Below, in pieces: positions 25,115 to 32,863 of a stretch of DNA of 64,000 bases (position 1 is the first letter of the stretch; every line of letters begins with the position of its first letter). The stretch is taken from the NCBI GenBank assembly GCA_046351215.1, contig JAXLYX010000007.1:62001-126000 (forward strand). Reading direction: 5' to 3'. The notes under the pieces are model-generated. The model had not been told where the DNA came from, did no database searches, and was given only the letters and a program-made list of their open reading frames with translations. Made by a program: the position numbers and the translations under genes. The DNA is from JAXLYX01 sp046351215. Lineage in GTDB: Bacteria; Myxococcota_A; Polyangia; Polyangiales; Houyiibacteriaceae.

Positions 25115-26518
25115 ATGGACCCGACTCAGACCATCGACCCGTACCTGCGCTCCGATGCAGCCGCGGAGCTGCGCCAGCAGGTCGCCTTGTTCCGCTACGG
25201 CGTGATCGCCGATCTCGCGCACCTCTCGATGCGGCATCGAGGTCTCTACAAGCTGCTCGAGGAGAAGGCTGCTCGCGAGTACGAGATCCCAGGATCCCTT
25301 CGCCGACGCGTTGCCGCCGAAACGATCCGGGGATGGCTCCGCGACTACCGGCGCGGTGGCTTCGAGGCGCTCGTCCCCAAGGTTCGTGCCGACGCGGGGA
25401 GCGCGCGTTCGATCCCCGCCGAGGTCGTCGACGTGCTCTGTCACGTCAAGGACGAGCACCCGGACCTCAGCGTGCCGCTCGTGATTGCGTTCGTCCGCAA
25501 GGAACACGGCGATCTCGTCCCGGCCGAGCTGCCCCTTCCGGAGTCGACGGTCCATCGTCTGCTCGCGCGTCGCGGGCTGACGAAGAAGCGCAAGGCAGAC
25601 GACGGTACGAGCAAGGACCGCCGCCGCTTCGAGTTCGCGGAGGCCGGCGACCTGTGGACGAGCGACGTGATGTACGGGCCCAAGCTCCGCATCGACGGGA
25701 AGCTCCGTCAGACCTACCTCATCGCCTTCCTCGACGACGCGACGCGGATCGTCCCGTATGCCTCGTTCACTCTCTCAGAGGGCACGACGGCGTATCTCGG
25801 CGTGCTCGAACAGGCCATCCGCCGACGAGGCATCCCGAAGCGGCTCTACGTCGACAACGGAGCTGCGTTTCGCAGCAAGCACCTCGGCCTGGTCTGCGCG
25901 AAGCTCGGCATCGCGCTCATCCACGCCCGACCGTACACGCCGCAGGGGAAGGGCAAGATCGAGCGCTGGTTCCGCACCGTGCGGATGCAGTTCCTCCCGG
26001 TGATGGCGCTCGAGAAGTCGACGAGCCTCGAGCAGCTCAACCGCGCGCTCGCCGCGTGGATCGAGGGCGACTACCACCACGCCGAGCACAAGGGACTCGA
26101 CGGCGAGACACCCGCGAGCCGATGGGCCTGCCGCTCCGAAGGGGTCCGGCTTCCCGACTCCGACGTCGGTCAGGTCTTCCTCGCCGAGCAGAACCGGAAC
26201 GTGCAGAAGGATCGAACGGTGACGCTCGATGGCGTCGCGTACGAGGTCGACGCGGCGCTCGTCGGCGAGCGCGTCCTGCTCCGCTACGACGCAAGCCGCG
26301 CCCCCCACAAGCGCACCGTCGAGGTCTGGCATCGTGGCGTGCGCATCGAGATCGCGAGGCGCGTCGACACCCTCGCCAACTGCTTCGTCAAGCGCAACGG
26401 CACCACGAAGAACATCGAGTTCGCCGCCACTAGTAGCGACGCCGACGTCGAGGCCGAAGAGGCCCCTCGCGGAAACGCTATGCGGTCGCTCCGCACCACC
26501 GACCCCGAGGAGTCCTGA
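25115..26518 (+). CDS. DDE (rve-type) transposase, TniA/MuA-like
   Basis: 467 residues. N-terminal HTH segments (about 25-150: LYKLLEEKAAREY, AETIRGWLRDYRRGGFEAL, STVHRLLARRGLTKKRK) precede an integrase core with Asp in DLWTSDVMYGP, Asp in RLYVDNGAAF and Glu in GKGKIERWFRTVR. A C-terminal Mu-type beta-barrel follows (NVQKDRTVTLDGVAYEVDAALVGERVLLRYD). GAGGAG precedes the ATG at 25115. The stop overlaps the next start (TGATG), typical of transposase-ATPase pairs like TniA-TniB or IstA-IstB. It should catalyse cutting and joining of the element's TGT/ACA ends. Confidence 0.88.
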   Translation: MDPTQTIDPYLRSDAAAELRQQVALFRYGVIADLAHLSMRHRGLYKLLEEKAAREYEIPGSLRRRVAAETIRGWLRDYRRGGFEALVPKVRADAGSARSIPAEVVDVLCHVKDEHPDLSVPLVIAFVRKEHGDLVPAELPLPESTVHRLLARRGLTKKRKADDGTSKDRRRFEFAEAGDLWTSDVMYGPKLRIDGKLRQTYLIAFLDDATRIVPYASFTLSEGTTAYLGVLEQAIRRRGIPKRLYVDNGAAFRSKHLGLVCAKLGIALIHARPYTPQGKGKIERWFRTVRMQFLPVMALEKSTSLEQLNRALAAWIEGDYHHAEHKGLDGETPASRWACRSEGVRLPDSDVGQVFLAEQNRNVQKDRTVTLDGVAYEVDAALVGERVLLRYDASRAPHKRTVEVWHRGVRIEIARRVDTLANCFVKRNGTTKNIEFAATSSDADVEAEEAPRGNAMRSLRTTDPEES

Positions 26519-27315
26519 TGTACCGCAAGCACTTCGCGCTCACGCGACACCCCTTCGACAAGGACCTTGCCGCCGATGACCTCTTCGAGTCCGCGTCTCT
26601 CGACGAGCTCTCGATGCGTCTGCGGCATCTGGTCGAGATGCGAGGCATCGGTCTCGTCACCGGCGACAGCGGCTCCGGAAAGACCACCACGTGCCGGCGC
26701 CTCGTCGCGGGACTGCACGCGGGACTCTACCGCGTCCTCTACACCTCGATGACGACGGGCAACGCCATGGACCTCTACAAATCGATCGCGTGGGAGCTCG
26801 GGCTGCCGACCGAACGCAACCGCGCTGCGCTCTTCCGCCAGATCCGCGGCGAGGTCTCGAGGCTCTGCGCCGAGAACCGACTTCGGCCGGTCCTCTTCGT
26901 CGACGAGGCCCATCACCTGCGCACCGACCTCCTCGAGGATCTGCGCCTGCTGACCAACTACGAGATGGACTCGGAGAACCGACTCACGCTCGTGCTCGTC
27001 GGGCACCCGGAGCTGCGGCGCCGCATGACCATGGCGGCCCTCGACGCGCTCGCACAACGAATCGTCGTGAGGGCCACCGTGCGCGGTCTCGCGCGTGACG
27101 AGATGGGGCCATACCTCGCCCATCGACTTCGCCTCGCGGGCTGCGAGATTCCACTCTTCGAGCAGCCCACCGTCGAGGCCATCTACCAGGCCTCGAGCGG
27201 CCTCCCTCGAAAGGCCAACGGTCTCGCCCATCACGCTCTGATCGCCGCCGCGATCGCCAAGGCGAAGTCCATCACCACCGAGCACGTTCAGATCGCCATG
27301 CAGGAAGTCGCCTGA
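26518..27315 (+). CDS. AAA+ ATPase partner of the transposase (TniB/ExeA-like)
   Basis: 265 residues. Walker A is GDSGSGKTTTCRRL (about 45-58) and Walker B is VLFVDEAHHL; a sensor region NRLTLVLVGHPELRRRM follows. The opening MYRKHFALTRHPFDKDL is the ExeA/GspA-type start. Such ATPases (TniB, MuB, TnsC) form filaments on target DNA and activate the transposase. The 1-base stop-start overlap with the transposase gene implies coupled translation. A type II secretion role (ExeA itself) is unlikely given the context. Confidence 0.87.
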   Translation: MYRKHFALTRHPFDKDLAADDLFESASLDELSMRLRHLVEMRGIGLVTGDSGSGKTTTCRRLVAGLHAGLYRVLYTSMTTGNAMDLYKSIAWELGLPTERNRAALFRQIRGEVSRLCAENRLRPVLFVDEAHHLRTDLLEDLRLLTNYEMDSENRLTLVLVGHPELRRRMTMAALDALAQRIVVRATVRGLARDEMGPYLAHRLRLAGCEIPLFEQPTVEAIYQASSGLPRKANGLAHHALIAAAIAKAKSITTEHVQIAMQEVA

Positions 27316-27336
27316 CGAAGATCCAGTCCTCGCGCC

Positions 27337-27377
27337 GACGCCGGCGTGCACGGGTTCATCCCGCGTGCGCCGGCGTC
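27337..27377 (+). terminator. Strong hairpin after the transposon ATPase gene
   Basis: A 10-bp perfect stem (GACGCCGGCG with CGCCGGCGTC), further paired inside, follows the ATPase stop by 22 bp within the transposon. There is no T-run, so termination is likely but not certain. Confidence 0.45.
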
Positions 27378-27524
27378 TCGCTTTCCGTCCCTGCTTCCCG
27401 CCGACGGAGACGGGAGACCAATGCGAGAGAATCACGCGGTCGCGTCACGAGGGAGCGTGAGCGATTGCCGGTGGCATAGCGTGGGGGACGACACCGAGGC
27501 TGGCCGCGTAACCTCAACTCTCCG

Positions 27525-27600
27525 AACCGCCGGATGCGGACCCGCATGTCCGGTGGTGTGGCAGGGGTCCCGGGGGATTTCCCCGGGCCCCTATGCCGAT
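27525..27600 (+). ncRNA. Group II intron domains V and VI
   Basis: Domain V (27525-27558) is a 34-nt hairpin: ACCGCCGGA (27526-27534) pairs with TCCGGTGGT (27549-27557), with a two-base bulge and a GACC-capped upper stem. Its triad position reads CGC. Domain VI (about 27560-27597) is a long G/C hairpin with GGCA paired to TGCC at the base and an unpaired A at 27593, the likely branch point. These are the catalytic and branch elements of the intron and fix its 3' end at 27600. Confidence 0.87.
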
Positions 27601-27650
27601 CCGTCGGAGGCGTGGAGTGTGCCGCGTCGGGCCGCTGCTATGCTTGGCCC

Positions 27651-29231
27651 GTGACGATCTTCCTCTCGGGCCCCATGGGGGCCGGCAAGTCCACGGTCGC
27701 GAAGCTCCTCTCCAGTCGACTCGGCGTCGAGGCCGTCGACCTCGACGAGCGCATCGAGCATCGCGCGGGACGGACCATCCCGGAGATCTTCCGTGAGCAG
27801 GGCGAGCCCGCGTTCCGAGCGCTCGAGCGCGAGGTGGCGCTCGGTCTCGCGACCTCCGGGGCCGTGGTCGCGCTCGGGGGCGGCGCCGTCACGGACGCCA
27901 CGACGCGACGAGCCCTGCTCGAGCGCGGGACGCTGATCACGCTCACGGCGGCGCCGGAGGAGCTCGCGCGTCGCTGTGGCGACGGGGCAGGGCGGCCGCT
28001 CCTCGTGGGACGCGAGCCGGTGGCGGTCCTGCGCGACTTGCTCGAGCGTCGAGCCGCGGCGTATGCCGAGGCGCACGGCGTCGTGCGGACCGATGGGAAG
28101 TCGTCGGCGGAGGTCGCGGACGAGGTGCTCGCCGTCGTCCGTGACGCTCCCGTCGTGGTCGCGCTCGGCGAACGCAGCTACCGGGTCGAGATCGGCTCGG
28201 GCATCCGCGCGCGCCTCGCGGCCCGCGCGCGAGAGGCCGCATCGGGGGACGTGGTCCTCGTGCACGACGCCGACGCCGACGCCGGCCGCCCCTGGCCTGC
28301 CGAGGCCGAGGCCTCGTTGCGCGAGCTCGGACGGCGCGTCGTGGGCGTCCGGCTCGACGCGGGCGAGGAGCACAAGACGATCCACGCCGCAGAGCGCGTC
28401 TGGGACGCTGCGCTCGAGGCGGGCGTCGATCGGCGGTGCCTCGTCGTCGGCGTGGGCGGCGGCGTGGTCGGTGACCTCACGGCGTTCGCCGCCTCCACGC
28501 TGCTCCGAGGCGTGGCGCTCGGTCAGTTGCCCACGACCTTGTTGTCGATGGTCGACAGCTCGGTCGGCGGGAAGACGGGCTTCAACCGCGCCGCGGGCAA
28601 GAACCTGGTCGGGACCTTCTATCAGCCGAAGTTCGTGATCTGCGACGTGGCGACCCTCTCGACCTTGCCCGATGCCGAGCGCGTGGCCGGGCTCGCCGAG
28701 GTCGTGAAGAGCGCCTGGCTCGACGGCGAGGCGTCCGTGGCGGCTCTCGAGCGCGACGCCGCGGCGCTCCGCGCGGGGGACGAGGCCGCGACGATCCGGG
28801 CCGTGCGCATGTCGGTCGGCCTCAAGGCCCGCATCGTCGCTTCCGACGAGACCGAGTCGGGCCCGCGGATGCTCCTCAATCTCGGGCACACCGTCGGTCA
28901 CGGGCTCGAGGCGGCCGGGGAGTACCGAGAGCTCCGCCACGGAGAAGCGGTCGCCCTCGGGATGGTGGCAGCGCTCCGGGTCTCGCGTTCGCTCGGTCGC
29001 GTCACGGACGAGGCGTCGGAGCGGATGGTCGGGCTCCTCGACGCGCTCGGGCTTCCGACGGACCTCGACGCGCGATTGTCGGACAGCGTCTTCCACTTCA
29101 TGACATCGGACAAGAAGAAGGCGGGCGGGTCGATCCGCTTCATCGCGCCGGGGGAGCCGGGTCAGACGGAGATCGTTCCGCTCTCTGCGGCCCAGATCCG
29201 GGCTGCCGTCGAGGTCGCGGGTCGCGGGTGA
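27651..29231 (+). CDS. aroKB: Bifunctional shikimate kinase / 3-dehydroquinate synthase (AroK-AroB fusion)
   Basis: 526 residues. Residues 1 to about 165 are shikimate kinase: P-loop FLSGPMGAGKSTVAKLL, substrate-binding DLDERIEHRAGR and FRALEREV, GGGAV. The rest (about 170-526) is dehydroquinate synthase: NAD/metal motifs GVGGGVVGDLTAFAAS, LPTTLLSMVDSSVGGKTGFN, NLVGTFYQP and the metal histidines in LNLGHTVGHGLEA and LRHGEAVALG. The two catalyse separate steps of chorismate synthesis. The GTG at 27651 is the family start; the open frame upstream is intron domain V/VI. It begins only 50 bp after the intron 3' end, so native upstream DNA was displaced by the intron. Confidence 0.93.
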   Translation: MTIFLSGPMGAGKSTVAKLLSSRLGVEAVDLDERIEHRAGRTIPEIFREQGEPAFRALEREVALGLATSGAVVALGGGAVTDATTRRALLERGTLITLTAAPEELARRCGDGAGRPLLVGREPVAVLRDLLERRAAAYAEAHGVVRTDGKSSAEVADEVLAVVRDAPVVVALGERSYRVEIGSGIRARLAARAREAASGDVVLVHDADADAGRPWPAEAEASLRELGRRVVGVRLDAGEEHKTIHAAERVWDAALEAGVDRRCLVVGVGGGVVGDLTAFAASTLLRGVALGQLPTTLLSMVDSSVGGKTGFNRAAGKNLVGTFYQPKFVICDVATLSTLPDAERVAGLAEVVKSAWLDGEASVAALERDAAALRAGDEAATIRAVRMSVGLKARIVASDETESGPRMLLNLGHTVGHGLEAAGEYRELRHGEAVALGMVAALRVSRSLGRVTDEASERMVGLLDALGLPTDLDARLSDSVFHFMTSDKKKAGGSIRFIAPGEPGQTEIVPLSAAQIRAAVEVAGRG

Positions 29232-29263
29232 GCGGTTCCGCCTTCGGCTTGCTGCTCGCATAT

Positions 29264-29293
29264 TTGTCATCCGGCCGCGATTTTCGGTAAGAT
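29264..29293 (+). promoter_or_regulatory. Probable promoter of the lipoprotein gene at 29330
   Basis: TTGTCA and TAAGAT are separated by 18 bp in a locally AT-richer stretch, ending 36 bp before the ATG. Confidence 0.5.
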
Positions 29294-29329
29294 GGTGGGC
29301 GCGTGCGTCACGCGAAGGAGCTCCTGCGG

Positions 29330-29974
29330 ATGCGTCGACTCCGTTTCTTCGGCTTGATCCTCGGCATGGGACTTTCGGCTTCGAGCTGCGCCAACTCGAG
29401 CAACGCCTGGTACATCCGGAACCTTGGCGTGCCCGATCCGGACAACAACTGTCAGGTGAAGTCTGGCGTCGAGGCGAATCTCGGCAATTGGGACCTGAAG
29501 TCGGGATCCGCGTACGTGGCCGACTTCTTGGTCGAGAGTCAGGTGAGGACTCGCAAATCGGAGTTGAATGCGAATCCGAGCGACATCCGCATCGAAGAGC
29601 TCGAAGTCCACATCTACGATCCCTATGGGGCGGAAGTTGGTAGTGGCTACACCACGCCGGTGAACGCTTTCCTACCAGCCGCGAGCATGGACGGGACGAC
29701 TCCTGGTACGGCGTCGTTTGCCGCTCCGCTGATCCCAGCCAATTACCCAGGTCTGTCGGCGCTCGTCGGTAGTTTCATCACCGTCGAAGTCACTGCTCAC
29801 GGTCATACGCTCGGGACGACGAAGACGGAATCCGGGCCGTTCAGTTTCCAGGTGGTCCTGCTGCCGCTCGGAAGGCTCGAGTACACGGTCGACCAGTGCA
29901 CCACGGGCACCGACCCAGCGAAGAGCGACCCCTGTTCGCCCGGCTTCAACGACGGGATGTACTGCCCCGGCTGA
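29330..29974 (+). CDS. Putative lipoprotein, unknown function
   Basis: 214 residues from the ATG at 29330, with AAGGAG 9 bp upstream; GTG 29303 is a less likely start. A lipoprotein signal (RRLRFFGLILGMGLSASSC) ends in a lipobox Cys at about residue 20. The mature part is beta-rich with few recognisable features (SAYVADFLVESQVRTRKSEL, ITVEVTAHGHTLGTT) and a short Cys-containing tail (QCTTGTD, SDPCSPGF, MYCPG). Base composition is clearly less GC-rich than the flanking housekeeping genes. It converges with another lipoprotein gene. No homologous family comes to mind. Confidence 0.72.
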   Translation: MRRLRFFGLILGMGLSASSCANSSNAWYIRNLGVPDPDNNCQVKSGVEANLGNWDLKSGSAYVADFLVESQVRTRKSELNANPSDIRIEELEVHIYDPYGAEVGSGYTTPVNAFLPAASMDGTTPGTASFAAPLIPANYPGLSALVGSFITVEVTAHGHTLGTTKTESGPFSFQVVLLPLGRLEYTVDQCTTGTDPAKSDPCSPGFNDGMYCPG

Positions 29975-30394
29975 CACGCGAACGCGCGCTCGCATCCGAG
30001 GAGGCGGATCCATCGGGATGATGCGTGCGTTCCTAGCGGCCGAGCCTCATGATCTCGATGGCGCTCCGGGGGGGGAGGCGCTCCTTCGCATCGGGCGAAG
30101 GCGCCGCACATCGTCGTGGTTGGATACGTGCGCGCGGCCATGCGATCCAGCGTGTCGATGCGTGCATCGTCCTGCACGATGGCCGGCGCTGGAGAAGACA
30201 CGGATCGAGGGGCTTGCAGCCCCCCGAAAGCGAGACGGGTAGAGCCGACGCATCCGTCTCCCACCTGGATTCGTTCGCCCCGTCGTTCCGATGACTCGTC
30301 GATTTCTCACGCGCGCGATCGTCGTGGGAAATCGACGGCCACGAAAGCCGAACCCCGGCGGACTCGGCGGGGGGGGCGCTCGAGCAGCGCCCCT
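29975..30394 (+). other. Intergenic region between convergent lipoprotein genes
   Basis: 420 bp without a convincing gene: the open frames lack start sites, composition or motifs. It holds a hairpin at 30077-30105 (CCTTCGC / GCGAAGG core within GGCGC/CGCC arms), a likely terminator for the upstream gene, and the minus-strand terminator at 30373-30393. Confidence 0.5.
30373..30393 (-). terminator. Terminator of the minus-strand lipoprotein gene
   Basis: GGGGCGCT and AGCGCCCC pair perfectly around a 5-nt loop, directly behind the TGA at 30395-30397. Confidence 0.6.
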
Positions 30395-31582
30395 TCAATA
30401 GAGAGGGGGATAGCAGACGATGGATGCCATGTTCGGATTCGTGTTGGGGCACAAGGACTGGTCGGTGCACGCAACGCACGTTCCTGCCGTGTCGCACATG
30501 AAGCCTGGACGACATTGCGAAGACTGCGTGCACGTGCCGATGCCACATCGATTCTCGTCGCGCGGCGCGTTGGCATTGGTACCGTTGATGCCGTATTGGC
30601 CGCCGCAGTAGGTGACCGCGACGTGACAGCCGAGGGTGCAGTTGGTGCAGCCCTGACCAGGCTGCGCGTAGGCGCCTCCCAGCTGACAACCGTACACTCC
30701 AGAAACGTTCGCGCCGCAACCAGTGTCCAAAGTACTGCAGGACGTTCCTTCCATCGGAATGATGTCGGGTTGGCCATTGCAGTCCATGTCCCTTGACCAG
30801 GTACTACAGGACGGAGTGGTCGGTGTGACGCTGGTTACACATGCGGCGCCCGAACCGACATGGCGGTAGAAGGCGGGGCCGAGGGCGCAGTTGCCTTTGG
30901 CAGGCGTTCCGTCGGCGTTGACGATGTTGGAATAGCAGCGGGCGCCGAAGGGGACGAATCCGTCGGTCGTCACGAAGAAGTAGTGATACGCGACGTAGTT
31001 CTGGGCAGGGCCGAGGTTCGTCAGACATCGCTTGTCGACCGCTTCCGAGGGCGTTCGAGCAAGGCCTCCTGGGCAGGAGACCGTGGCGTCTGCGTTCGTG
31101 CCACTGGAGGTGATCTGTGTCGCCGGGTCCGTGACGAGAGCGACGGCACTGGAACTGCCGGTGAAGCTCGTCGCGGTTCGGAGCGTGAGCGGCACCGTAC
31201 CGCTTCCGACGACGCCGGGTATCCATGCACCGGACGGCACCACGGCACGGGTGTTGGTTGACCATGCGTATCCCGGGTTTCCTCCGTTCCAGGCCAGGCT
31301 CGCCACCGAACTGCTGGTTGCGATGACGATCGGATTGCCCGCCGCATCGGTGGCGTAGCTCCAGGAAGCAGGATCTCCCTCGTCGGGATTGGAGGGATTG
31401 GTACCTACGTAATACGCGAGATACAGGGGCATGTTCGGCGTATCCGAGTAGCCGGTGAGGGTCAGCGGAGTCGTGGTGTTCGCCACCGTGAATCGGCTGT
31501 TTCTCGAGTCGACCACCGCGCAACCGATCGCGGAGGAGGCCAGTAGGTTGAGGGAGAGGTAGAGGGCCCATCTATGCGACAT
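30395..31582 (-). CDS. Cys-rich putative lipoprotein
   Basis: 395 residues from the ATG at 31582, with AAAGGA upstream. The frame is open further but this is the first start giving a signal: ALYLSLNLLASSAIGC with the lipobox Cys at about 21. The middle is beta-rich and Ser/Thr/Asn-rich (AYYVGTNPSNPDEGDPASW). The last ~130 residues hold about 20 cysteines in short repeats (CSTWSRDMDCNGQ, CTNCTLGCHVAV, CRPGFMCDTAGTCVACTDQ), resembling the disulphide-rich modules of myxobacterial surface proteins. Function is unknown; surface exposure is inferred. GC is lower than in neighbours. Confidence 0.72.
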   Translation of the reverse strand: MSHRWALYLSLNLLASSAIGCAVVDSRNSRFTVANTTTPLTLTGYSDTPNMPLYLAYYVGTNPSNPDEGDPASWSYATDAAGNPIVIATSSSVASLAWNGGNPGYAWSTNTRAVVPSGAWIPGVVGSGTVPLTLRTATSFTGSSSAVALVTDPATQITSSGTNADATVSCPGGLARTPSEAVDKRCLTNLGPAQNYVAYHYFFVTTDGFVPFGARCYSNIVNADGTPAKGNCALGPAFYRHVGSGAACVTSVTPTTPSCSTWSRDMDCNGQPDIIPMEGTSCSTLDTGCGANVSGVYGCQLGGAYAQPGQGCTNCTLGCHVAVTYCGGQYGINGTNANAPRDENRCGIGTCTQSSQCRPGFMCDTAGTCVACTDQSLCPNTNPNMASIVCYPPLY

Positions 31583-31977
31583 GAAGATCCTTTGTGTTCT
31601 TTTGCGTGACACGCTCCCCGCTATGTAGCATTTGTTTTGATAGATAAGATACAGATTACTGTATAATGCGATTGTTGGCTCGCCATCATTGGGTCCGGAT
31701 GTCATCCGATCGAGTCCCGGTTCGCTGTGCGGCACCGCATTGGCGGCGGGCGGAATCCCGAGCAGAGCCCAGGCCCGTGGGCCGCTTGGGTTGCACGGCC
31801 TCGTACGCGTTCGTGCCGTCTGGAGTCTGCCGCCCGACTTCCAGACGACTCGGCTTCGCCGCACATGGCGGGTGCGCGGGAAAGAATGCCAACGCACTGG
31901 CCGACAGGACCCTGCGGTTGCAGAAGGCGGTCCAGCATGGCCGCGCAATCGCGTGCGCGGGCAAGCGTGGTCCGGGG
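31583..31977 (+). other. AT-rich then gene-poor segment before the IS21 element
   Basis: Bases 31583-31680 are unusually AT-rich for this chromosome and contain the promoter zone of the minus-strand lipoprotein. They also hold a perfect TATAAT on the plus strand (31662-31667; TTGATA 19 bp upstream). Bases 31680-31977 are GC-rich and open in several frames, but none has a convincing start or recognisable product. If a plus-strand gene once began here, IS21 now cuts it. Confidence 0.4.
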
Positions 31978-32014
31978 TGCTCGACGACAACTAGAATTCC
32001 CCATCCGACGACAA

Positions 32015-32863
32015 CTAGAATTCCCCACCGGGTTGACGTTCGGTGCCCTGTTCCGCGGTGTCTCCTGATCGTGTCGTGAGGGCCTCCCCGTAGTTGTCGT
32101 CGTAGTTGTCGTTGCGCTCGAGGGCGACGTCGGCCCGGAAGGAGCGCTTGGTCGCGAGCTCGAGGATCACCGAGTGGTGCACGAGGCGGTCGATGGCGGC
32201 CGCCGTGGTCATGGGGTCCTTGAAGATCCGGTCCCACTGGCTGAACACGAGGTTGCTCGTGATCATCACGCTCCTGCGCTCGTAGCGCGCGGCGAAGAAG
32301 GTGAAGAGCACCTCCATCTCGTCTCGCTCCTGCTGCACGTAGCCGATGTCGTCGAGGATCACCGCGTCGTAGGCGTCCAGTCGATCGAGCTCGCGTTCGA
32401 GTGCGAGATCTCGCTTCGCGCGCAGGAGCCGTTGAACGAGCATGGCCGTCGAGGTGAAGTGGACGGAGCGGCCCTTGCGGACGAGCTCGTGGCCGATCGC
32501 GGCGCAGAGGTGGGTCTTGCCACGTCCCGGGAGTCCGAAGACGAGCACGTTGTCGGCGCGGTCGAGGAACTCGCCCGAGCAGAGCGCGGGAATCTGCCGC
32601 TGCACCTTCGTCGGCCAGCGCCTGGTGTCGAGGGTCGCCAGGGTCTTGTCGGGCGGCAGCTCGGAAGCCTTCAGGAGGCGTTCGATCTTCCGCATTCGGC
32701 GCTCCTCGATCTCGAGCTCGCAGAGGTGCCGAAGGGACTGGCCGAGAGTCCATCCCTCCCGATCGCCGCGGAGCGCGACCTGCTCGTGCATCGCGGCGAA
32801 GGTCGGAAGTTTGAGCGTCCTCAGCATCATCGCGAGGCCGTGGTGGGGCGATTCGTGGGTCAC
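32015..32863 (-). CDS. istB: IS21 helper ATPase IstB
   Basis: 282 residues. Walker A is VFGLPGRGKTHLCAAIG, Walker B VILDDIGYVQQ, and the family segment SQWDRIFKDPMTTAAAIDRLVHHS follows. IstB is an AAA+ protein that remodels target DNA for IstA. It starts at a GTG (32863) overlapping the istA stop (GTGA). Its own TAG stop lies inside the inner copy of the terminal repeat, so the end of the gene and the element end share sequence. An unusual Asn/Asp run (RNDNYDDNYGEAL) precedes the tail. Confidence 0.92.
   Translation of the reverse strand: MTHESPHHGLAMMLRTLKLPTFAAMHEQVALRGDREGWTLGQSLRHLCELEIEERRMRKIERLLKASELPPDKTLATLDTRRWPTKVQRQIPALCSGEFLDRADNVLVFGLPGRGKTHLCAAIGHELVRKGRSVHFTSTAMLVQRLLRAKRDLALERELDRLDAYDAVILDDIGYVQQERDEMEVLFTFFAARYERRSVMITSNLVFSQWDRIFKDPMTTAAAIDRLVHHSVILELATKRSFRADVALERNDNYDDNYGEALTTRSGDTAEQGTERQPGGEF

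Larger units (their letters stand above)
24231..27493 (+). mobile_element. TniA/TniB-like transposon with three genes, inserted in the intron RT gene
   Basis: The 3263-bp element starts TGTCGG and ends CGACA and is flanked by a 5-bp target duplication CCGAG (24226-24230 and 27494-27498). TGT/ACA ends with 5-bp duplications are typical of the Mu/Tn7/Tn5053 transposase superfamily. It carries a small Cys-rich protein, a DDE transposase and an AAA+ ATPase, in that order. Ten-base direct repeats ATTGAGCCCG lie at 24336-24345 and 24383-24392, possible transposase sites. All three ORFs are open, so it may be active. Excision restores the reverse-transcriptase frame exactly, which proves the boundaries well. 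Confidence 0.88.
20711..27600 (+). mobile_element. Group II intron (IIC-like), interrupted by two later insertions
   Basis: The 5' end GTGCGCCCAG fits the GUGYG consensus; the 3' end ...CCGAT fits the AY consensus and follows domain V (27525-27558) and domain VI with a bulged A at 27593, 8 nt from the end. The intron-encoded reverse transcriptase is at 22897-24255. Two elements split the intron: an IS3-like one (20958-22732) and a TniAB-like transposon (24231-27493). Removing each with one target-duplication copy leaves 247 + 1494 + 102 = 1843 nt, a normal size for an intron whose protein lacks an endonuclease domain. The protein type, CGC-like triad in domain V and insertion behind a terminator suggest group IIC. 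Splicing is probably lost. Confidence 0.88.

Noticed and set aside
25027..26433. Alternative frame over the second transposase
   Set aside because: The DDE motifs, start context and TGATG overlap are all in the 25115 frame.
27534..27650. In-frame extension of aroKB starting at an upstream ATG
   Set aside because: Those codons lie in intron domains V/VI, so the similarity to coding sequence is accidental.
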